This document shows, in pieces, positions 17,771 through 21,768 of a stretch of 21,768 nt of DNA. Made by a program: the position numbers and the translations under genes. Source of the DNA: an uncultured Alphaproteobacteria bacterium (lineage in GTDB: Bacteria; Pseudomonadota; Alphaproteobacteria; Rhizobiales; Ancalomicrobiaceae); the NCBI GenBank assembly GCA_937892955.1, contig CALBKH010000013.1, forward strand, positions 1 to 21,768. Direction: 5' to 3'. Positions within the stretch are counted from its first letter, which is position 1, and every line of letters starts with the position of its first letter. Under the pieces are notes generated by a model. The model did no database searches, was not told the DNA's origin, and worked only from the letters and a program-made list of their open reading frames with translations.

Positions 17771-18370
17771 GTGGCGAGACCGAGGGCGGCGGATTACGAC
17801 GCCAAGCGTGAGACGATCCTGAAGAAGTCGGCCGAGCTCTTCGCGCGCGCCGGCTACGACGGCACGTCGCTCACCGACATCGCCAAGGCCTGCGGCACGT
17901 CGAAGGCGCTGCTCTATCACTACTACGAGAACAAGGAAGCGCTGCTCTCGGACATCATCCGCGCCCATCTCCAGGAGTTGGTCGACGTGGTGCGAGAGGC
18001 GCGATCGGTCGAGGGCGAGCCGCGGGTCCGGCTGGAGGCGCTGGTGCGCGCCCTGCTCGAGGCCTATCGCGACGCCGACCACGAGCACGTCATCCAGATC
18101 AACGAGATGAGCCGGCTGCCGAAGGAGGCGCAGGACGAACTCAAGGCGATGGAACGCGAACTCGTCGTTCACGCCAAGGAGGCGATCCTCGAGGTCAACC
18201 CGGCGCTCTCCGAGCGCCCGGAACTGGTGAAGCCGGTCACCATGTCGCTGTTCGGCATGATGAACTGGAGCTTCATGTGGTTCAAACCGTCGAAGGGCAT
18301 GACCCGCGAGCAATATGCCGGCCTGTTGACGACGCTGATCGCCGAAGGGTCGCGGGCCGCGGTGGGGTGA
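17771..18370 (+). CDS. TetR-family regulator, PaaR-like
   Basis: A 199-residue transcriptional regulator with an N-terminal TetR helix-turn-helix (about 14-60): ILKKSAELFARAGYDGTSLT, then DIAKACGTSKALLYHYYENK. The C-terminal helical domain, which binds the inducer in this family, includes FGMMNWSFMWFKPSKGM. The GTG start at 17771 follows the paaK stop by 10 bp with a purine-rich site between, so it is part of the operon. TetR-type regulators called PaaR control phenylacetate genes in several bacteria, with phenylacetyl-CoA as the inducer. That this one acts on the palindrome at 15018-15037 is inferred from position and operator type. Confidence 0.9.
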   Translation: MARPRAADYDAKRETILKKSAELFARAGYDGTSLTDIAKACGTSKALLYHYYENKEALLSDIIRAHLQELVDVVREARSVEGEPRVRLEALVRALLEAYRDADHEHVIQINEMSRLPKEAQDELKAMERELVVHAKEAILEVNPALSERPELVKPVTMSLFGMMNWSFMWFKPSKGMTREQYAGLLTTLIAEGSRAAVG

Positions 18371-18379
18371 GGCCGTGCT

Positions 18380-18413
18380 CGTAGGGTGTGCCGAGCGAAG
18401 CGAGGTGCACCAC
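18380..18413 (+). repeat. REP sequence A, upstream of the RAYT gene
   Basis: It starts with GTAG and continues ggtgtgccgagcgaagcgag, then gtgcacc. This is a GTAG tetranucleotide followed by an imperfect palindrome whose ends (ggtgtgcc/ggtgcacc) pair with G-U wobbles. This is the layout described for REPs recognised by RAYT transposases. It sits in the 184-bp gap between the TetR gene and the RAYT start. No other feature is seen in that gap. Confidence 0.8.
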
Positions 18414-18554
18414 CGGCGTGCCGGGGGATGTGCGAGACGGCATCCGCGATCACCTGTGGCTCGGTGCGACACGGATCGATCCACCATCGCCGGTTGTAAT
18501 GCGCCTCTTCTTCGTCGATGATCGCCCGAGTGCCATCGCCAGAGGGACCGGATC

Positions 18555-19082
18555 GTGCCCGAATACAGACGCCCGCGGGTGACGGGGGGTACTTGGTTCT
18601 TCACGGTCACCCTCGCCGATCGCCGCAGCCGACTTCTCGTCGAAGAAGTCGATCTTTTGCGGCGCATCTTCGGTGATGTCCGGCGCCGGCGACCCTTCCG
18701 TGTCGATGCGATGGTCGTCTTGCCGGACCACATTCATGCCGTCTGGACACTGCCGGAGGACGATGGGGATTTCTCCACCCGCTGGTCATTGATCAAGGGC
18801 GGCTTCACACGGATGTTGACGCGGTTCGGCCGAGAGGTCGCCGTCGGGCGACGCGAGGGGGAGCGTGCGCTGTGGCAACGGCGTTTCTGGGAGCATCGGG
18901 TCCGTGACGACGACGATTTCGGTCGTCATGTCGATTACTGCCACATCAATCCGATGAAGCATCGTCTGGTTCGACGGGTAGCGGACTGGCCATATTCGAC
19001 GTTCCATCGCGCCGTTCGTGAGGGGATCGTCGCGGAGGATTGGGCCGGCGTGGCTGATATTCCCGGCTGCTTCGGCGAATAG
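18555..19082 (+). CDS. REP-associated tyrosine transposase (RAYT, Y1/HUH family)
   Basis: A single-strand-acting transposase-like nuclease that is thought to mobilise REP sequences. The 175-residue protein contains the HUH motif H59-I-H61 in MVVLPDHIHAVWTLP and the catalytic Tyr128 in DYCHINPMKHRLV, the canonical RAYT pattern of Y followed by NP. The N-terminus has the family's RRPRVTGGTWFFTVTLADRR, and a C-terminal WPYSTFHR block is also typical. The GTG start at 18555 is preceded by agaggga about 8 nt upstream. All key residues are present, so the enzyme may be active. GTAG-type REPs lie on both sides. It is not part of the phenylacetate pathway and looks inserted between the paa operon and paaX. 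Confidence 0.93.
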   Translation: MPEYRRPRVTGGTWFFTVTLADRRSRLLVEEVDLLRRIFGDVRRRRPFRVDAMVVLPDHIHAVWTLPEDDGDFSTRWSLIKGGFTRMLTRFGREVAVGRREGERALWQRRFWEHRVRDDDDFGRHVDYCHINPMKHRLVRRVADWPYSTFHRAVREGIVAEDWAGVADIPGCFGE

Positions 19083-19105
19083 ATCGGGCGAAGCGCGGCC
19101 GGGTT

Positions 19106-19139
19106 CGTAGGGTGTAGCCTCGCGAAACGAGGTGCACCT
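19106..19139 (+). repeat. REP sequence B, downstream of the RAYT gene
   Basis: GTAG is followed by ggtgtagcctcgcgaaacga and ggtgcacc. A clear stem of cctcg/cgagg lies around cgaaa, with ggtg/cacc pairing outside it. It has the same orientation as the copy upstream of the RAYT gene and starts 23 bp after its stop. Confidence 0.85.
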
Positions 19140-19183
19140 GTTTTGGACACGATGACATGTCGGTGTGGGCGAGCGTGGAGAGC

Positions 19184-19216
19184 GGTGCAGTTCGCTTTCG
19201 CTCACCGCACCCTACG
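19184..19216 (-). repeat. REP sequence C, inverted partner
   Basis: Read on the minus strand it begins cGTAGggtgcggtgagcgaa and ends gcgaactgcacc. With copy B it makes an inverted REP pair (19106-19216) of the kind called a REPIN. Its last bases overlap the end of paaX, so the insertion or repeat runs up to the paaX stop. Confidence 0.82.
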
Positions 19217-20141
19217 CCTCCTCGCCCAGGCCGCCGAAGCGTCCCCACCAGCTCGCCGCGGGCTGGCCGATGGGGCCGTCGGGGGTGAGCATGGTGCGGG
19301 CGAGGTGGGCCTCGGCGGGGGCGCGCAGCGTGCGGTAGAGGTTGCGCACCAGGAGGCGAGCGGCGGCACCCGGCCAATCGGCGGGAAGCAGTTCCTCGGG
19401 CAAGAGCGGATCGCGCAGGATGGCGCGTCGCCAGGCGTGGACCAGCAGGATGCGGAGGCGGAAGGCCTCGCGCGGGCTCGGCTCGGCACGCTCGATCCGG
19501 GCCAGAAACGGCCGGAAAGCATCGAGGAAGTTGGCGTAGCCGGCGGCCAGAGCGGCGAGGTCCCAGGCGCGGGCGACGAGATCGCGCAGCGCCTCGGGTC
19601 GCGCCCAGTCCTCACCGGTCGCCCGCATGACCACGGCGCCGTCGTCGGCGACGGCGTCGGCGAGCGCCTGTCGCAGCGACGCCTCGTCGGGCTCGGGATG
19701 GATCATGACGCCGGGGAGCAACTGGCCGAAGCCCTGCCAGGCGAGATCCTTGCGCAGCGCTTCGCGCGCCTCGCCCTCGACGAGGCCGGTGAAGACGACC
19801 GTCCAGCGCCCGCCCCAGGGCGCGGCGCGGCCGGCGTAGATGATGCGGTCGGCGGCCTCGAAGCGGCGGCGACCGCTTTCGGTCAGGCCATAGGCGGAGC
19901 GGCGGCCGACCTGGGTGGAGCCGAGCCAGCCCTCCTTGGAAAGGCGGAAGACCGAGGTGCGCACCACCCGGTCGTTGAGGCCGAAGGGTTCGACCAGATC
20001 GACCAGACTGCCGAGCCAGATGACGCCGCCGTGCGGCGCCACCGCGTCGCCGTAGAGCGACACGATCAGCGACTTGGCGTCGGGGCGCAGACGCTCGGCA
20101 AGGGCGTCGATCGCCGGATCGAGGCGGTCGGGAGGTGGCAT
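19212..20141 (-). CDS. paaX: PaaX-family transcriptional regulator
   Basis: A repressor of phenylacetate degradation genes that senses phenylacetyl-CoA. It has 309 residues, against 316 in E. coli. The ATG at 20141 gives the usual short leader before the conserved RLRPDAKSLIVSLYGDAVAP. The N-terminal winged helix is followed by VVRTSVFRLSKEGWLGSTQV and GRRSAYGLTESGRRRF, both hallmark PaaX blocks. The C-terminal part has WTVVFTGLVEGEAREALRKD and ends with LLPADWPGAAARLL. A weak gaga precedes the start. It is convergent with the RAYT gene and divergent from the diiron protein gene, with palindromes in between. PaaX and the TetR regulator both plausibly control phenylacetate genes here, an unusual doubling. 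Confidence 0.93.
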   Translation of the reverse strand: MPPPDRLDPAIDALAERLRPDAKSLIVSLYGDAVAPHGGVIWLGSLVDLVEPFGLNDRVVRTSVFRLSKEGWLGSTQVGRRSAYGLTESGRRRFEAADRIIYAGRAAPWGGRWTVVFTGLVEGEAREALRKDLAWQGFGQLLPGVMIHPEPDEASLRQALADAVADDGAVVMRATGEDWARPEALRDLVARAWDLAALAAGYANFLDAFRPFLARIERAEPSPREAFRLRILLVHAWRRAILRDPLLPEELLPADWPGAAARLLVRNLYRTLRAPAEAHLARTMLTPDGPIGQPAASWWGRFGGLGEEA

Positions 20142-20267
20142 GGACGTCTCGTTCGAAGCCTCCGGTGGGACGGGCGTGGCGCCCGCCGTGTCGTGGCGAC
20201 GGTATCCTCGGTAGCAGAAGCGCCGGCAAGCGTCACCCGCCCGCACTTGTTCGCCATCGTAATTCTG

Positions 20268-20332
20268 TTCGTATCACGAACTTTCCGAAGTGATACAAAA
20301 TTCGTCGGTTGATGCGACGAAACGTATCACGT
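20268..20332. promoter_or_regulatory. Cluster of palindromes between paaX and the diiron protein gene
   Basis: Within 65 bp there are several dyads. ttcgt-atc-acgaa lies at 20268-20280 and acgt-atc-acgt at 20322-20332, both built on cgtatcacg. An inverted gtgatac (20290-20296) pairs with the first gtatcac. A 7-bp hairpin ttcgtcg/cgacgaa lies at 20301-20321. Repeated boxes in a divergent promoter region suggest an operator array, with PaaX the nearest candidate by position. The known E. coli PaaX site does not match clearly, so the binding protein is uncertain. The rest of the 317-bp gap holds no gene. Confidence 0.6.
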
Positions 20333-20458
20333 ATGACTCCCTCGACGAGCCGTTCAATCGGTTCGAACGGCGGAACGCCGAGGAAACGCCGCGGACCCGA
20401 TCGATGTCGGGACGCCACGCCCAAGCGACGAACAACGTCTCAAGTTCGGAGGACTCCG

Positions 20459-21484
20459 ATGTCCGGTCCCACCAAGCTCGCCCTCACGCAGGATCTGCCG
20501 CCGCCGACCGAGCAGCCCAACGTCTATCCGCTCTCCTGGCACAACAAGACCGCCAAGCTCGAAGAAGTCTGGGACGCCTCGGTGCGCGAGCAGTGGGACC
20601 CCAAGGCGCTGCCGTGGGACACGTTCGACGTCGAGAGCTACACCTGGGAAGAGCGCGAGGCGATCGCCTACTGGTGGACGATCCTCTCGGTGTTCGACGC
20701 CTCCGCTCCGCCGGTCTTCGCCGAGGCGCTGATCAAGACCTACGAGGTCCACGAGGAGGACGCGGTGCGCCGCTGCTTCTTCTCGGTCACCCGTGACGAG
20801 CAGAACCACGAGCAGATGTGCGGCCTCGCCATCACCAAGCTGCTCGGCTCGCCGTCGCCGCTCGAGCACGAGCCGAAGACCGAGCTCGGCCGCAAGGCCA
20901 AGCGCAACGCCCAGTGGCTCTACTACAACGGCGGCCGCTACTGGAACGGCTACAAGAAGGCGGTGCCGAAGTATTCGCTGGCGGTGCTGTTCTCGTCGTT
21001 CCTGATGGGCGAGATCGCGGCGGCGACCATCTTCCACCAGATGGCGGCGGGCTGCACCGAGCCGGTGTTCAAGGAGGCGTTCCGCAACATCGGCCGCGAC
21101 GAGGGTCGCCACATGGCGATCTGCATGGCGGTGATGGAGCGCGACTATCCGAAGCTCGCCAAGGAAGACGCCGCGATCATCACCAAGCAGATCCGCGCCG
21201 GCTACCTCTTCCTCTCCGCCGTGCTGTTCGAGCCGCCGGAGGAGTTCTGGGACATCCCGGCCGACTTCATCGAAGTGCAGAGGAAGTGCGAGGCGGTGGC
21301 GCGCGGCGCCGGCTTCCACATCCCCGACTACGAGGCGAAGAAGGAGAACTGGAAGAAGGCGATGCTCAACCTGAAGGGCGTGCTCGACAAGTACGACATT
21401 CCCTTCCCGGCGATCCCGGAGGTCGGTATCTCCGGCCAGGAGATCCTCCAGGTCGACATGGACGAGATCATCCCGGTGTTCTGA
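20459..21484 (+). CDS. Ferritin-superfamily diiron-carboxylate protein (R2-like / oxygenase-like), function unknown
   Basis: A 341-residue protein with the ligand pattern of a diiron four-helix-bundle enzyme: E89, then E114-Q-N-H117 in TRDEQNHEQM, E185 in LMGEIAAATIFHQ, and E215-G-R-H218 in GRDEGRHMA. This pattern is shared by ribonucleotide reductase R2 proteins, aromatic oxygenases and N-oxygenases. I do not see the R2 radical Tyr context or an R2-type C-terminus, so I do not call it nrdB. Neither does it look like PaaA or BoxB. The ATG at 20459 has ggagg 6 nt upstream. The C-terminus GISGQEILQVDMDEIIPVF is distinctive. It is divergent from paaX across a palindrome-rich region, which hints at shared control and perhaps an aromatic substrate. 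It is probably soluble, as there is no signal peptide or membrane segment. Confidence 0.85.
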   Translation: MSGPTKLALTQDLPPPTEQPNVYPLSWHNKTAKLEEVWDASVREQWDPKALPWDTFDVESYTWEEREAIAYWWTILSVFDASAPPVFAEALIKTYEVHEEDAVRRCFFSVTRDEQNHEQMCGLAITKLLGSPSPLEHEPKTELGRKAKRNAQWLYYNGGRYWNGYKKAVPKYSLAVLFSSFLMGEIAAATIFHQMAAGCTEPVFKEAFRNIGRDEGRHMAICMAVMERDYPKLAKEDAAIITKQIRAGYLFLSAVLFEPPEEFWDIPADFIEVQRKCEAVARGAGFHIPDYEAKKENWKKAMLNLKGVLDKYDIPFPAIPEVGISGQEILQVDMDEIIPVF

Positions 21485-21523
21485 GGACGCGAGGGGGGGC
21501 GCGAGCGTCGGGCGGTCGTCGTC

Positions 21524-21710
21524 CCGATGCGCCGTGCCCCCCTCCCTGTCCCTCCCCCACGAGGGGGGAGGGAACGCACGTGGAACCGCCCATCGACCTT
21601 CGCGAACCCGGTCTGTCGCAACCGTCGAAGGAGCGATCGCCTCGATCTTCGCCCCGTCGTCCTCTCCCCCTCGGAGAGGGAGGGACAGGGAGGGGGGCAC
21701 GGCGCATCGG
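21524..21710. repeat. 187-bp element with perfect 33-bp inverted ends
   Basis: The arms 21524-21556 and 21678-21710 are perfect reverse complements over 33 bp (outer part ccgatgcgccgtg, inner part cccccctccctgtccctccc). Each arm is followed inward by a small hairpin (ctccccc-acga-gggggag on the left, cctctcc/ggagagg on the right). The 121-bp centre codes for nothing recognisable. The inner core recurs in the ubiX-ubiD gap. It looks like a MITE or REP-doublet type element and starts 39 bp after the diiron gene's stop. The final 58 bp of the window show no feature. Confidence 0.88.
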
Positions 21711-21768
21711 CAGGCGCCGTGGATCGACGATCGTGACAGGCGGTCGGGCAGGATGGCAAAGTGGTATC

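Noticed and set aside
20459..21484. Call of ribonucleotide reductase beta subunit (nrdB)
   Set aside because: The diiron ligands fit the superfamily, but I cannot identify the radical Tyr context or the R2 tail, and no nrdA is adjacent. A neutral name is safer.

Overview
The window is GC-rich chromosomal DNA from an alphaproteobacterium, most likely of the order Hyphomicrobiales (Rhizobiales). This rests on the dnaG-rpoD order, a DnaG with an altered zinc motif of the kind I recall from Bradyrhizobium-type genomes, a small DUF1127 protein, a tRNA with anticodon CAT in the form usual for that group, and many short palindromic intergenic repeats. I do not assign a genus. Most long open frames antisense to the genes below are by-products of high GC.

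Left part (1-5450): a 9-bp tandem repeat and an AT-rich dyad precede dnaG (primase). A hairpin-bearing gap follows, then rpoD (primary sigma factor, start at 2566) with a clear terminator. Next are an overlapping DUF4160/DUF2442 pair and a small HlyU-family protein.

Middle part (5450-12700): a pair of inverted palindromic repeats, a DUF1989 (urea carboxylase-associated type) protein, a YciA-like acyl-CoA thioesterase, a shared bidirectional terminator and a convergent rlpA-like gene. After about 630 bp with no recognisable gene comes a tRNA (CAT, probably tRNA-Ile2). It lies 3 nt from the end of a leftward group: ubiD, then ubiX, then an nnrS-family gene. UbiX makes the prenylated flavin used by UbiD. 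ubiX and nnrS overlap by ATGA, and ubiD is separated from ubiX by inverted repeats. A DUF1127 gene lies to the right of ubiD.

Right part (12667-20140): part of the aerobic phenylacetyl-CoA pathway. paaZ runs left. paaG-paaI-paaK and a TetR-family regulator run right as a tight operon. The divergent gap holds a near-perfect 20-bp palindrome overlapping candidate promoters in both directions, which suits a PaaR-like repressor. The ring epoxidase genes (paaABCDE) and paaF, paaH and paaJ are not in the window. A RAYT (REP-associated tyrosine transposase) gene with its own GTAG-type REP sequences sits between this operon and paaX, a second pathway-type regulator of a different family.

Right end (20142-21768): divergent from paaX is a 341-residue protein with a complete set of diiron-carboxylate ligands (E, ExxH, E, ExxH), whose reaction I cannot name. 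The shared upstream region is packed with small palindromes. After this gene lies a 187-bp element with perfect 33-bp inverted ends, related to the repeats between ubiD and ubiX.

The most noteworthy items are the RAYT with flanking REPs, the inverted-repeat families, the TetR operator at the paa divergent promoter, the paaX/diiron-protein unit, and the DnaG that has lost most of its zinc ligands.
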